This document shows, in pieces, positions 21,592-33,535 of a stretch of 64,000 bases of DNA (position 1 is the stretch's first letter; every line of letters starts with the position of its first letter). Origin of the DNA: Phaeosaccion multiseriatum (Eukaryota > Ochrophyta, other classes); NCBI GenBank assembly GCA_965112735.1, contig OZ218964.1, positions 2,356,001-2,420,000 on the forward strand. The letters are read 5' to 3'. The notes under the pieces were generated by a model. The model worked only from the letters and a program-made list of their open reading frames with translations. It made no database searches and was not told the DNA's origin. Made by a program: the position numbers and the translations under genes.

Positions 21592-22752
21592 TCAGCCCAT
21601 CTCCTCCGCCATGCTCTCCCACGTCTCGCTCCCCACACTCCACGGTCTCTCCAGCGGCAGGATTCCGCTCTCCTTGCCGAAGGTCGGATCCGTCCTTCGC
21701 ATGAGGTCCAGCGCGGTTTGGGACCGGAAGAAGGCTGCTGCCGCCTCCAGAAGTCGCTGCTCAATGTCCCGGCCGAGCTGATTCCGCCGTGCCCCAGCCA
21801 AGGCCTTGTCCACCGAAGCACCGGCCGAGAGGAGCTGCCGCCCTATCCCGTGCTGGTCATTGTGGATGGCAGCAAGGAGATGAGTCATACCGTTTGCTGT
21901 CGTCGTATCGATGGGGGATCCCGCAGAGATGAGACGAGCGACGGCGGCCTCGCGCCCATTCTCCGCTGCAAGGTAGAGGGGTGAAACGCCATTGTTGGTT
22001 CGTTTGTCCACACGTGCTCCCGCTGAGAGAAGCTTCTCCACCACGGCGTCGTGCCCTTTCTCACAGGCAACGTGAAGAGGAGTGAAACCTTTGACGTCAG
22101 CCTTGTCGATGCTGGCGTGGGCCCTGATGAGCTGCTGTACGATGCCCGCATGCCCTTGGAACGATGCCTTCCAAAGCGGAGTAGCCCCGAGATTACTTGC
22201 GTTGTTCACATCCGCTTGGGCTGAGATGAGATGCCTTACAACAGAGCTATGTCCGTTCTGAGAGGCCATCCAAATCGGAGAAGAACCGTCTTCCGCTGCC
22301 AAGTCGACGTTAGCACCCGCCGAAAGCAGCTGGTGCACTGTCGTGGAGTGCCCCCCTTCTGATGCTGCAATCAAGGGAGTAAGTCCTCTGGCATCCACTT
22401 GGTCGACAGGGGCTCCAATGTCCAACAACCGCCTCACCACCTGATCGTGTCCCTCGAAGCTAGATATTATCAACGGCGTGTCTCCAAAGAGCCCGCATCT
22501 GGTGCGGAAGGAGGCCCCTTCCCCCAGCAGAAAGTCCATGACGTCCAGCCGACGGTGCTGTGCAGCCCTCAACATTGCGGTGTATCCTTCTTCGTCGACA
22601 GGCTGATCCAAACTCGCTTTGCCATGTTTGGCGATGAGCTTCCCAACCACCGCTCTCACATTGGGGAAGCTCTCCCCTCTACGCAGGGCCTGCCCCAGCC
22701 GCCGCGCCTGGTGTGGTTGAGGAAAACGATGTCGGGGCGGAGAGGCGCACAT
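21592..22752 (-). CDS. Ankyrin-repeat protein, copy 6
   Basis: 386 codons, Met-Cys start to TGA, eight ankyrin repeats. Distinct variants include RAAQHRRLDVMDFLLGEG, EGHDQVVRR and VKGFTPLHVACEKGHD; several are shared with copy 10. A splice acceptor before 22782 and candidate exon 1 at 23052-23081 are in phase. Divergent from family C copy IV. Confidence 0.85.
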   Translation of the reverse strand: MCASPPRHRFPQPHQARRLGQALRRGESFPNVRAVVGKLIAKHGKASLDQPVDEEGYTAMLRAAQHRRLDVMDFLLGEGASFRTRCGLFGDTPLIISSFEGHDQVVRRLLDIGAPVDQVDARGLTPLIAASEGGHSTTVHQLLSAGANVDLAAEDGSSPIWMASQNGHSSVVRHLISAQADVNNASNLGATPLWKASFQGHAGIVQQLIRAHASIDKADVKGFTPLHVACEKGHDAVVEKLLSAGARVDKRTNNGVSPLYLAAENGREAAVARLISAGSPIDTTTANGMTHLLAAIHNDQHGIGRQLLSAGASVDKALAGARRNQLGRDIEQRLLEAAAAFFRSQTALDLMRRTDPTFGKESGILPLERPWSVGSETWESMAEEMG

Positions 22753-22782
22753 GCATAGGATAAAAGGGTCAACAGGAAGCTG

Positions 22783-23413
22783 CTGACTACTTCGATACGT
22801 GCGTATCCTACCACCTCAGGGATCGTATCCGAAAAGCCCCCCCTCGCTTGGATCTCTCCGAAACACAGATGTTTCCTCAAAAGCGGGGGAGAGGCGCATA
22901 CACCGGATAAAAAGGGATCAACGGAGGGGAGAGCTGCCCACTGCGTCGACACGTGAGCTTCCCACCGCAGCTTCCATATCTGCACAAGGACCCTCTCTAT
23001 GCTCTATTCTTTCCTAAGGACATCGTCTTATAGGAGGGCGCTAGGTCGTACCTCGGGCGTTAACGTTGCCTGCTGCGCCATGGTGAGCAAGCGGCCCCTC
23101 CCTTGAGACGGTAGTGCTGACAAGGGGGCTACAGAAGGCCCTCTCCCTGCTGCACCTGCCGTGCAGTAGTCGGTCGCTCTGCCTTTCTTATCAGGCCTCC
23201 CCGTTATATGATTAGTTATGGAGGCCTCTGAAGGCATTGGGTTTGGTGATCCGATTCACAGATCCCGATCCCAGGGGGGGGGGACTTCCTGCGAGAGCAA
23301 GCAGAGCAGGGTGAGAAGGAGAAGGGCAAGCAGGAGCAGGAGCCGCTGTATGGACTCCTCTCCCTCCCGCGAGACCAGCGGAGCCCTTCACCTTCTCCCC
23401 CCTTCTCCTGCAG
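22783..23413. promoter_or_regulatory. Divergent spacer, ANK 6 / family C copy IV
   Basis: Contains ANK exon 1 (23052-23081, minus), the duplicated start-region module, and a G-run near 23273-23283. Presumed shared promoter. Confidence 0.4.
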
Positions 23414-25745
23414 GGCCTGGGCATCAGCACTCCCTCCCCCGGTACGGTTCGGCTCTTCCAGCACCCCTGGACCGATTCCGAGGGCCTGACCCCGTGGAGC
23501 ACCACGAATGCTGAGGTGAGTGGTGGCGACTGCGTGAGGGGTGCGTGAGCGAGCCAAGCTGTGAGGCCCCTGCTTTCGGCTAGATACAGCCTCACCTCCT
23601 CTTTAGGAGAGCTCCACTCGCCCACTCGCTTCCCCTCCCCCGCCCACCCCACCTTTCATACCCCATATCCCACACCCCCACAGCCGCTCAAACTCGTTCA
23701 TTCTCCGGGCAGACAGGAGCTCCGCGTCGTCAGCGGGAGAAGGAAAGGGAGAAGGAGACGGGGTGGGTAGCCGCATGCTGTCGCGAGGAGAGCATGTAGA
23801 CGAACTCGAAACCGAACTCGATGCCGATGCCGATGTCAATGTCGATGTGGAAGGCGCGCCCCTGGAGGAAGCAGGGGTGAGGGATGCCTCGTCCTCCTTC
23901 TCCTCTTCCTCCCACGCGGCCTTGTTGCAGCGCATGGGTCTCGCGATACCCAACTTTGACCGTGTGCAGCAGTATGAAGACCTGCAGCGGGAGCCGGAGA
24001 TGCTCAGGGGGGAGGAGGAGAAGGACTGCGCAGGAGGAGGGAGGACCCGAGCGACTAGAGGGGAGGGCTCTAGGCGGGGACAGACGACTCGGCCTGCCAG
24101 CACTCGGCCTCGGATGGAGGGGGGCGCCGGGCAGACCCAGGGGGGGGCAGGGTGAGCAGGTACGGAAGGCAGCAAGTGGCTGTAGATGAAAGTTGAGGGC
24201 TGAAGGCTGAATGACAGCATGACGGCAGCTGTCAAGGCCGAGTGGGGATGGAGGGGGTCCCTCTTTCTCCCCTCTCTCTTGCTCTCGTCACCTGCCTCTC
24301 TCTCTCCCACCTTTCCTCCCTCCCTCTCTCGCTCTCCTTTCCTCCCTCCCCCTCCCTCTGTCCGTGGGCCACAGACGCGTACACCGCTCTGTTTCGACAG
24401 CAGGCCAGGCAGCGCTCGCAGCGCCCGCGTCATGAAGAGGCGGAACGAACAGCGGCAGTAGCAGCAGCAGAGGGGGCAAGGGCGGCAGAGAGGGAGGGCT
24501 GCTGATGCTGGGGGCGGCAGCGGTTCTGCAGCAACAGCGGCACTCCGGCCAAGCCTCTGTGGGGAGGGAGGGGAGGGAGGGAGGAAGAGACTTGGTGATA
24601 CAGAGGGAGGGAGTGAGCGAGTGCGAGAGAGCGGGGGTGAAAGTGCGAGGGAGTTGAATTGGTGCAGGAGGAAGTGAGGGAGCGAGAGCGGGGGGGGGGG
24701 GGGGGAGGAAGAAGGGTAGCAGCGCCGCCAGCATGGCAGTGAGGTCTCGCAACAGAGAAGACAGCGACGTGTGTATTGAATGAATAATTGATGCCCTCGC
24801 ACCCCGTACCCGGTCCCACGTGTGCTCTGCCGCTCTGCCGCACCATTCATGTCTGCTCAATCCTGCTCCACACGGTTCTACACCCCTCCTTTCTACTCCC
24901 CATCTCTCGTCCCAAAGGCCAAGCTTCGGAGTCGTCGGGAGAAGCAGCAGCAGCGGCGAGCAGAGGCCATCACAATGACAGGCGTGGTTGGATCCAGCAC
25001 GGCCAGGGAAGGAGCAAGGACAGTGACGGCTGCTGCTGCTGTACCACCAACAGTTGTATCTCGAGACGATGTGCTAGAGTGGGATACGCAGATGGAGATG
25101 GCACTGAACAGGAGGGCAGAGCTCGTCGAGGGCGGCAGGATGTTCGCCGTCAATGGAAGGTGAGGGGGGAGGAGGGAGGAAGGGGTGAGGGAGGGAGGGA
25201 GGGAGGGAGATGGCAGAGGATGGAGTATGCTATGGATCCAACGCACAAGGAGAGGGACCGACGAAACGATGGAGTGACTCCCCGCAGCACGGTGGTGCGC
25301 TCTGCTCTACCCCTAATGACATATGCTTCCTCCCTGCCTCCTTCCTTCCTTCCTTCCTTCCTTCCTTCCTTCCTTCCTTCCTTCCACTCATTGACTTAGC
25401 GTTCACTCTGACGACCTCCCCTCCCCTCTCTTCTCTCTCTCTCTCCACCCTCTCCTCCCTCTCCTCCCCCTCCCCGCTGTCCACCCTTTCTCCCGTTTCT
25501 CCCCTGCTGCCAGGGAACAAGTACGCATCATCGAAGAAGATCCTTCGCCGCCACCACCGGAGCGCCTTCCTTGCACAGAGACCGTTCCAGATGGGACAGC
25601 CGGATGCAACAGTGTGGACCCGCCCCCTTGGAGTCAACGCGGAGCGGTCTGCGATCGTTCCGGGCCTCGCGATCCCCCGGGGTGGAGGGGAGGGGGCGGG
25701 AGGAGGATACGTTGGGTGGAGCGCCAGGGGGAGGGGGGAGCATGA
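23414..25745 (+). CDS. Family C low-complexity/coiled-coil protein, copy IV
   Basis: Proposed exons: A 23414-23544, B 23684-24151, C 24375-24475, D 24918-25083, E 25514-25745. A, C, D and E fit family phases. B has one extra G near its end, a homopolymer difference that could be a sequencing error. The exon C donor is GC (GCAAGG). At the end of D the GTAAGC donor is changed to ATACGC, so splicing there would fail unless a GTGAGG donor at 25160 is used, which shifts frame. Exon E has a gain of GGGACAGCC-type sequence (VPDGTAGCN). No known domain. Confidence 0.4.
25338..25386. repeat. (TTCC)n array, copy IV
   Basis: Shortest array, about 49 bp, uninterrupted. Confidence 0.85.
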
Positions 25746-27162
25746 GCCATCGAAGCGTTCTCAACCTCGCCATTGGGGAGGGGGGGAGGGGAAGCTCTGT
25801 CTATGGCTCAAACACTCAGGAGGAGGAGGAGGAGGAGGAGGGGGGCGTCACAAATGGCTTCAGTACCACCACACCAGGAGAGGGAGAGGGGGCTGGGAGG
25901 GGAGGGCAAGGTATTGGACTTGGGGGATCAGCAGAGGCCCATTGGAAGCCCCGTCACAGGGACGGGCAGGAGAGAGGAGGAGGAAGTATCATTGGTGGTA
26001 GTGGTGGTGGTGGCGGGGTTGGTGTTAGGCCAGAGTCAGCCCCTGTGAGTCGGGGGGGGAGGGAAGGCGGGGGTAGCGGGGGAGAGGAGGGAGGGACACC
26101 GCGAGCGAGGGTAGCAGGAGGAGGGGCAAGAGGAGGAGTAGGAGGAAGAGGATGAGGAAGTGGAGGAAGAGGCAGGCACGGCAGGTAGACGAGGAACCCA
26201 TCCTCACTCACTCACTCACTCACTCACTCACTCACTCACTCACTCACTCACTCACTCACTCACTCACTCACCCACTCACTCATGCACCACGTATTCACTT
26301 TCTGTATTCTATAAGCGAAGTCCAGAGAGCAAATGCAATACACATGCTTCTCCAAGGTCGAGAGGCAAGCAGCAAGATTCACAGATGGATACAATTGCGG
26401 CACTCCGTATCCACTGCCTCCCCGCTACTCTCTTCCGTCCGCTGGGAAACATGGCTCACCCGTACGCTTCTATCTGATCCCCACTTGATATTGCCGAGGG
26501 GGCAGAAATAGAGACCAAGAAGTAGCAGAGCACTGTGGAAGTCACTGAGTACCAGCTCATCTTGTTAGTTTACGTAATCTTTCGTAATAGCAAAGTGTTT
26601 CATCAGTCACTGAGTACGCGTAGACTCGATTGGGCGGTGCCTGCCTTTTGCCTCCACACGAGCACAACCCCCGCCTAGGACCTGGCGTTCACCTTCACCA
26701 CTCTGTGCTTAGCAGGGCAGTACCCATCTCTAATAATCTATGACTACTTGCTGTGCCCGCATGCCCCACCCAGGAAGGAAGCCCTCGGCCTCTATCCATC
26801 GGGATTACACTCTCCCCCCTCTAAACGAGCTGACCTTCCCTCTCACCCCCCCCCCCCTCAAGCTATACACTTCATCCATTGGTCCCTTAAGCTACACACG
26901 TCACTCCCCTCCCCCCCGGACCCCCTACCTCCTGTACTCCGACTCCTCTCTGCGACAGAGCATCGCAATCACTTCACCGCTCTTACACCAAGCCAGTGTG
27001 CCGTGGGCTGTCTCTGTCTCGCATCGCATCCTCATGTACAGGCTCACTCGCATGGGCTGCATGACTGGCTGGTGCAAGCGAGCAAGCTGGAGCGGTTCTC
27101 TTTCGTTGCCAAAGTCGTCACTGCCCCTAGCAGCCCCCACCTCACACATCCCTCCTACTCGC
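25746..27162. other. 3' region between family C copy IV and ANK 7
   Basis: Gly-rich coding-like tail to about 26155. Here a 1-nt deletion near 25868 joins the Glu-run frame to the GQGIGLG frame, giving an open stretch to RGGVGGRG. An ACTC array follows, then the conserved long-unit spacer with paired agtcactgagtac boxes (near 26538 and 26600) and ANK 3' flank. Confidence 0.45.
26207..26284. repeat. (CACT)n array
   Basis: About 78 bp of CACT repeats, one CCCACT interruption. Near-identical array at 47836-47914. Confidence 0.95.
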
Positions 27163-28620
27163 TCAGCTCATCTCCTCCGCCATGCTCTCCCACGTCTCGC
27201 TCCCCACACTCCAGGGCCTCTCCAGCGGCAGGACTCCGCTCTCCTTGCCGAAGGTCGGATCCGTCCTTCGCATGAGGTCCAGCGCGGTTTGGGACCGGAA
27301 GAAGGCTGCTGCCGCCTCCATAAGTCGCTGCTCAATGTCCCGGCCGAGCTGCCACCGCCGTGCCCCAGCCAAGGCCTTGTCCACCGAAGCACCGGCCGAG
27401 AGGAGCTGCCGCGCAGTCCCGTGGTGGCCTGTGTAGATGGCATAAAGGAGGGGGGTGCCACCGTGTGATGTCGTGGTATCGATGGGGGATCCCGCAGAGA
27501 CGAGACGAGCGACGACGGCCTCGTGCCCACTCTCCGCGGCAAGGTGGAGGGGTGAAGCGCCGAAGCTGGTTCGTTTGTCCACACGTGCTCCCGCTGAGAG
27601 AAGCTTCTCCACCACGGCGTCGTGCCCTTTCTCACAGGCAAGGTGAAGAGGAGTAGCACCTTGGAAGTCAGCCTTGTCGATACTGGCGTGGGCGCTGATG
27701 AGCTGCTGTACGATGCCCGCATGCCCATATCGGGATGCCTGCAGAAGCGGAGTAGCCCCGATATTATCTGCGTTGTCCACATCCGCTTGGGCTGAGATGA
27801 GGTGCCTTACAACAAAGCCATGTCCGTTCTGAGCGGCAAGCCAAATCGGAGAGAAGCCCTGCTTCTCCGCCAAGTCGACGTTAGCGCGCGCCGAAAGCAG
27901 CTGCTGCACTGTCGTGGAGTGCCCCCTATCTGATGCTGCAATCAAGGGAGTAGCACCCTGGAGGTCAGCCTTGTCGATGCTGGCGTGGGCCCTGATGAGC
28001 TGCTGTACGATGCCCGCATGCCCTTTGGACGATGCCTGGTGAAGCGGAGTAATCCCGAGATTATCTGCGTTGTCCACATCCGCTTGGGCTGAGATGAGGT
28101 GCCTTACAACAGAGCCATGTCCGTTCTGAGAGGCCATCCAAATCGGAGAAGAACCGTCTCCCGCTGCCAAGTCGACACTAGCACGCGCCAAGAGCAGCTG
28201 CTGCACTGTCGTGGAGTGCCCCCTTTCTGATGCTGCAATCAAGGGAGTAAGTCCTCTGGCACCCGCTTGGTCGACAGGGGCTCCAATGTCCAACAGCCGC
28301 CTCACCACCTGATCGCGTCCGTTGCCGCTAGCTATTATCAATGGCGTGTCTCCGACGAGCCCGCATGTGGTGCGGAAGGAGGCCCCTTCCCGCAGCAGCA
28401 GGTCCATGACATCCAGCCGATCGTATTGTGCAGCCCTATACATTGCGGTATATCCTTCTTCGTCGATAAGCTGATCCAAACTCGCTTTGCCATGTTTGGC
28501 GATGAGCTTCCCAACCACCGCTCTCACATTGGGGAAGCTCTCCCCTCTGACCAGGGCCTGCCCCAGCCGCCGCGCCTGGTGTTGTTGAGGGAAACGATGT
28601 CGGGGGGGAGAGGCGCACAT
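27163..28620 (-). CDS. Ankyrin-repeat protein, copy 7, long form (11 repeats)
   Basis: 485 codons from the Met-Cys start (503 from the first upstream ATG at 28674). Eleven ankyrin repeats instead of eight: a three-repeat block (TPLIAAS / SPIW / TPL..AS) occurs twice in tandem, about residues 119-218 and 218-317, with diverged copies (LARASVDLAAG versus SARANVDLAEK). The C-terminal tail is conserved. A splice acceptor before 28650 and candidate exon 1 at 28919-28951 are in phase. The longer solenoid should give a larger binding surface. Confidence 0.87.
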   Translation of the reverse strand: MCASPPRHRFPQQHQARRLGQALVRGESFPNVRAVVGKLIAKHGKASLDQLIDEEGYTAMYRAAQYDRLDVMDLLLREGASFRTTCGLVGDTPLIIASGNGRDQVVRRLLDIGAPVDQAGARGLTPLIAASERGHSTTVQQLLLARASVDLAAGDGSSPIWMASQNGHGSVVRHLISAQADVDNADNLGITPLHQASSKGHAGIVQQLIRAHASIDKADLQGATPLIAASDRGHSTTVQQLLSARANVDLAEKQGFSPIWLAAQNGHGFVVRHLISAQADVDNADNIGATPLLQASRYGHAGIVQQLISAHASIDKADFQGATPLHLACEKGHDAVVEKLLSAGARVDKRTSFGASPLHLAAESGHEAVVARLVSAGSPIDTTTSHGGTPLLYAIYTGHHGTARQLLSAGASVDKALAGARRWQLGRDIEQRLMEAAAAFFRSQTALDLMRRTDPTFGKESGVLPLERPWSVGSETWESMAEEMS

Positions 28621-28650
28621 GCATAGGATAAAAAGATCAACGGGAAGCTG

Positions 28651-29270
28651 CTCATTGCTTCGATACGTGCGCATCCCACCTCAGGGATCGTATCCGCAAA
28701 GCCCCCCCCTCGCTTTGCTCTCTCCGAAACACAGAGTCCATCTATTTCCTCAAAGCGGGGGAGAGGCCCATACACCGGATGAAAAGGGATCAACGGAGAG
28801 CTTCCCACTGCGTCGACACGTGAGCTTCCCATCGCAGCTTCCGTATCCACACAAGGACCCTCGCCATGCTCTATTCTTTCCTAAGGACACCGTCTTATAG
28901 GAGGGCGCTAGGTCGTACCTCGGGCGTTAACGTTGCCTGCTGCTGCGCCATGGTGAGCAAGCGGCCCCTCCCTTGAGACGGTAGTGCTGACAAGGGGGCT
29001 ACGGAAGACCCTCTCCCTGCTGCGCCTGCTGTCAGTAATCGGTTGCTCTGCCTTTCTTATCAGGCCTCCCCGTGATATGTTTAGTTATGGAGGCCTCTGA
29101 AGGCATTGGGTTTGGTGATCCGATTCACAGATCCCGATCCCAGGGGGGGGGGGACTTCCTGCGAGAGCAAGCAGAGCAGGGGACAAGCAGGAGCAGGAGC
29201 CGCTGTATGGACTCCTCTCCCCCCCGCGAGACCAGCGGAGCCCTTCACCTCCTCCCCCCTTCTCCTGCAG
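28651..29270. promoter_or_regulatory. Divergent spacer, ANK 7 / family C copy V
   Basis: ANK exon 1 (28919-28951, minus), the second start-region module near 28765, and a G-run near 29143-29152. Presumed shared promoter. Confidence 0.4.
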
Positions 29271-31756
29271 GGCCTGGGCATCAGCACTCCCTCCCCCGGT
29301 ACGGCTCTGCCCTTCCAGCACCCCTGGACCGATTCCGAGGGCCTGGCCCCGTGGTGCACCACGAATGCTGAGGTGAGTGGAGATGGTGGCGACTGCGTGA
29401 GGGGTGCGTGAGCGAGCCAAGCTGTGAGCCCCCTGCTTTCGGCTAGATACAGCCTCACCTGCTCTTGAGGAGAGCTCCACTCGCCCACTCCCTTCCCCTC
29501 CCCCGCCCACCCCACCTCCCAAACCCCATATCCCACACACCCACAGCCGCTCAAGCTCGTTCATTCTCCGGGCAGACAGGAGCTCCGCGTCGTCAGCGGG
29601 AGAAGGAAAGGGAGAAGGAGAGGGGGTGGGTAGCCGTACGCCGTCGCGAGGAGAGCATGTAGACGAACTCGAAACCGAACTCGATGCCGATGCCGATGTC
29701 AATGTCGATGTGGAAGGCGCGCCCCTGGGGGAAGCAGGGGTGAGGGATGCCTCCATCTCCTTGTCCTATTCCTCCCACGCGGCCTTGTTGCGGCGCATGG
29801 GTCTCGCGATACCCAACTTTGACCGTGTGCAGCAGTATGAAGACCTGCAGCGGGAGCTGGAGATGCTCAGGGGGGAGGAGGAGAAGGACTACGCAGGAGG
29901 AGGGAGGACCCGAGCGACTAGAGGGGAGGGGCTCTCGGCGGGGACAGACGACTCAGCCTGCCAGCGCTCGGCCTCGGATGGAGGGGGGCGCCGGGCAGAC
30001 CCAGGGGGGGCAGGGTGAGCAGGTACGGAAGGAAGCAAGTGGCTGTAGATAAAAGCTGAGGGCTGAAGGCTGAATGACAGCATGACAGCAGCTGTCAAGG
30101 CCGAGTGGGGATGAAGGGGGGTCGGTACCAGGATGTTGGGGGGGCAAAGGCGCAAAGGTGCCAAGGAGGATGATCAACAATTGAGTCCCTTTCGCCCTTC
30201 TTTCTCTCTGTCGCTCTCGCTCTCTCTGATCTCTCTCTCTCTCGCTTTCTCTCCCTCCTTCTCCCTCTCTCTCCCCTCTCTCTCGCTCGCGTCACCTGTC
30301 TCTCTCTCTCCCACCTTTCCTCCCTCCCTCTCTCTTTCTCTCCCCCCCCCCCTTCCCCTCCCTCCGTCCGTGGGCCACAGACGCGTACACCGCTCTGTTT
30401 CGACAGCAGGCCAGGCAGCGCTCGAACGGCGTCAGCAGCGCAGAGGGGGTAAGCGCGGCAGAGAGGGAGGGCTGCTGATGCGGGGGGCGGCGGCAGTTCT
30501 GCAGCAACAGCGGCAATCCGGCGAAGCCTCTGCGGTGAGGGAGGGGAGGCAGGGAGGGAGGGAGCTGGTGATACAGAGGGAGGGAGTGTGCGAGGCAGAG
30601 AGAGCGGGGGTGAAAGCGCGAGGGAGTTGAATTGGAGCGGGAGGAAGTGAGGGAGCGAGAGCTGGGGGGGGGGGAGGGAGGAAGAAGGGTAGCAGCGCCG
30701 CCAGCATGGCAGTGAGGTCTCGCAACAGAGAAGACAGCGACGTGTGTATTGAATGAGTATTTGATGCCCTCGCACCCCGTACCCGGTCCCACGTGTGCTC
30801 CGCTCCTCTGCCGCTCTGCCGCACCATTCATGTCTGCTCGATCCTGCTCTACGCGGCTCTGTCCCACTCCTTTCTACTCCCCATCTCTCATCCCAAAGGC
30901 TAAGCTTCGGAGTCGTCGGGAGAAGCAGCAGCGGCGAGCAGCAGCCATCGGGCGACGGGCGTGGTTATATCCAGCACTGCCAGAGGAGGAGCAAGGCCGG
31001 TGACGGCCGCTGCTGCTGTACCACCAACTGTTGTATCTCGAGACGATGTGCTAGAGTGGGATACGCAGATCGAGATGGCACTGAACAGGAGGGCAGAGCT
31101 CGTCGAGGGCGGCAGGATGTTCGCCGTCAATGGAAGGTGAGGGGGGAGGGGGGGTGAAGGAGTGAGGGAGGGAGGGAGGGAGGGAGGGAGGGGGTGAGGG
31201 AGGGGGTGAGGGAGGGGGTGAGGGAGGGAAGGAGGGACCGAAAGAGGGGATGGAGGGATCAAACGATGGGGCGACTCCCCGCAGCACCGTGGTGCGTTCT
31301 GCTCTACCCCTCTTGACATATGCTTCCTCCCTGCCTCCTTCCTTCCTTCCTTCCGTCCTTCCTTCCTTCCTTCCTTCCCTCCTTCCTTCCTTCCGTCCTT
31401 CCTTCCTTCCTCCCTTCCTTCCTCCCTACCTCCATCCTTCCTTCCTTCCTTCCTCCCTTCCTTCCTCCCTACCTCCATCCATCCTTCCTTTCTTTCTTCC
31501 TTCCTTCCTTCCTTCCTTCCTTCCTTCCTTCCTTCCTTCCTTCTTTCTTTCTTTCCTTCCACTCATTGACTTCGCGTTCACTCCGACGACCTTTCCTCCC
31601 CCTCTCTTCTCTTCTCCACCCTCTCCACCCTCTCCTCCACCTCCTCTCTGTCCACGCTTCCTTCCCTTTCTCCCCTGCTGCCAGAGAATAAGTACGCATC
31701 ATCGAAGAAGACCCTTCCGCTGCCGCCACCGGAGCGCCTTCCTTGCACAGAGACCG
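29271..31756 (+). pseudogene. Family C copy V, truncated in exon E
   Basis: Proposed exons: A 29271-29407, B 29547-30014, C 30381-30448, D 30899-31060, E from 31685. Exon A is 137 bp, a 6-nt in-frame gain (VSGDGGDC), which supports it being coding. B has an extra G near 29930 that shifts frame. C has a GTAAGC donor. D carries the same 1-nt loss as III and VI, and its donor is changed to ATACGC. E stops at about 31756 at the same point as III and VI. Confidence 0.45.
31336..31560. repeat. (TTCC)n array, copy V
   Basis: About 225 bp with two CTCCCTACCTCCATCC blocks as in copies III and VI. Confidence 0.9.
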
Positions 31757-32467
31757 CTCTGCCTTTTGTTAGGCTCCCAGCGATATGTTTAGTTATGGAG
31801 GCCTCTGAAGGCATTGGGTTTGGTGATCCGATTCACAGATCCCGATCCCAGGGGGGGGGGGAGATCCTTAGCTGGACGAGAGGGCAGAGGCTATGCTGAG
31901 TGCGCACAGACGCGACCGCGCAGCTGCTGCCTAGATGAGCGGTGCCTGCCTTTTGCCTCCACACGAGCACAACCCCCGCCTAGGACCTGGCGTTCACCTT
32001 TATAATTGTGGGTTTGGCAGGGCAATACCCTTCTCTAATACGCTACGACTCTTTACTGTACCCGCATGCCCCACCCAGGAAGGAAGCCCTCGGCCTCTAT
32101 CCATCGGGATTACACTCTCCCCCTTTCAAATGAGCTGACCCTCCCTCTCACCCCCCCCCCCTCAAGCTATACACTTCAACCATTGGTCCCATAAGCTACA
32201 CACGTGACTCCCCTCCCCCCCCCGGACCCCCATCCTCCTGCTGTACTCCGACTCCTCTCTGCGACAGAGCATCGCAATCACTTCACCGCTCTTACACCAG
32301 GCCAGTGTGCCGTGGGCTGTCTCTCTCTCGCATCGCATCCTGATGTACAGGCTCACTCGCATGGGCTGCATGACTGGTGCAAGCGAGCAAGCTGGAGCGG
32401 TAGTCTTTCGTTGCCAAAGTCCTCGTTGCCCCTACCAGCCCCCACCTCGCACATCCCTCCTACTCGC
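31757..32467. other. Junction and 3' region before ANK 8
   Basis: Same junction as at 17685: exon E is cut and joined to a second attgggtttggtgatccga block (near 31815), then sequence of the retroelement-unit type, then ANK 3' flank. Confidence 0.45.
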
Positions 32468-33535
32468 TCAGCCCATCTCCTCCGCCATGCTCTCCCACGT
32501 CTCGCTCCCCACACTCCAGGGCCTCTCCAGCGGCAGGATTCTGCTCTCCTTGCCGAAGGTCGGATCCGTCCTTCGCATGAGGTCCAGCGCGGTTTGGGAC
32601 CGGAAGAAGGCTGCTGCCGCCTCCATAAGTCGCTGCTCAATGTCCCGGCCGAGCTGATTCCGCCGTGCCCCAGCCAAGGCCTTGTCCACCGAAGCACCGG
32701 CCGAGAGGAGCTGCCACGCTATCCCGTGCTGGTCATTGTGGATGGCAGCAAGGAGAGGAGTCATACCGTTTGCTGTCGTCGTATCGATGGGGGATCCCGC
32801 AGAGATGAGACGAGCGACGGCGGCCTCGCGCCTATTGTACGCTGCAAGGTAGATGGCTGAAGCGCCAATGTTGGTTCGTTTGTCCACACGTGCTCCCGCA
32901 GAAAGAAGCTTCTCCACCACGGCGTCGTGTCCCTGTAGAGAGGCACCGTGAAGAGGAGTGGAACCTTCGAGGTCAGCCTTGTCGATGCTGGCGTGGGCCC
33001 AGATGAGCTGCTGTACGATGCCCGCATGCCCATTAATCGATGCCGCCAGAAGCGGAGTAGCCCCGAGATAATTTGCGTGGTTCACATCCGCTTGGGCTGA
33101 GATGAGGTGCCTTACAATAGATCCATGTCCTTTCTGAGAGGCATACCAAATCGGAGAACAACCGCGTTCCTCCGCCAAGTCGACGTTAGCACGCGCCGAG
33201 AGCAGCTGCTGCACTGTCGTAGAGTGCCCCATTACTGATGCTACAATCAAGGGAGTAGCGCCTGTGGCATCCACTTGGTCGACAGGGGCTCCAATGTCCA
33301 ACAGCCGCCTCACCACCTGATCGCGTCCGTTGCCGCTAGATACTATCAATGGCGTGTCTCCGACGAGCCCGCATCTGGTGCGGAAGGAGGCCCCTTCCCG
33401 CAGCAGAAAGTCCATGACATCCAGCCGACCGTGTTGTGCAGCCCTCAACATTGCGGTGTATCCTTCTTCGTCGACAGGCTGATCCAAACTCGCTTTGCCA
33501 TGTTTGGCGATGAGCTTGGTAACCAGCGCTCTCAC
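32468..33535 (-). pseudogene. Ankyrin-repeat protein, copy 8, N-terminal nonsense
   Basis: Open for 355 codons from an internal Met (MRALVTKL) with eight repeats and the tail. Codon 7 of the normal Met-Cys start (ATG 33628-33626) is TGA at 33610-33608, a CGA to TGA change. The CAG just after the proposed acceptor is also TAG. The body is otherwise well kept, so the breaks may be recent, or the internal Met may serve. Candidate exon 1 is at 33937-33969. Confidence 0.6.

Noticed and set aside
26207-26284. CACT array as telomeric or CRISPR-like repeat
   Set aside because: Simple tetranucleotide without spacers; not a known telomere motif.
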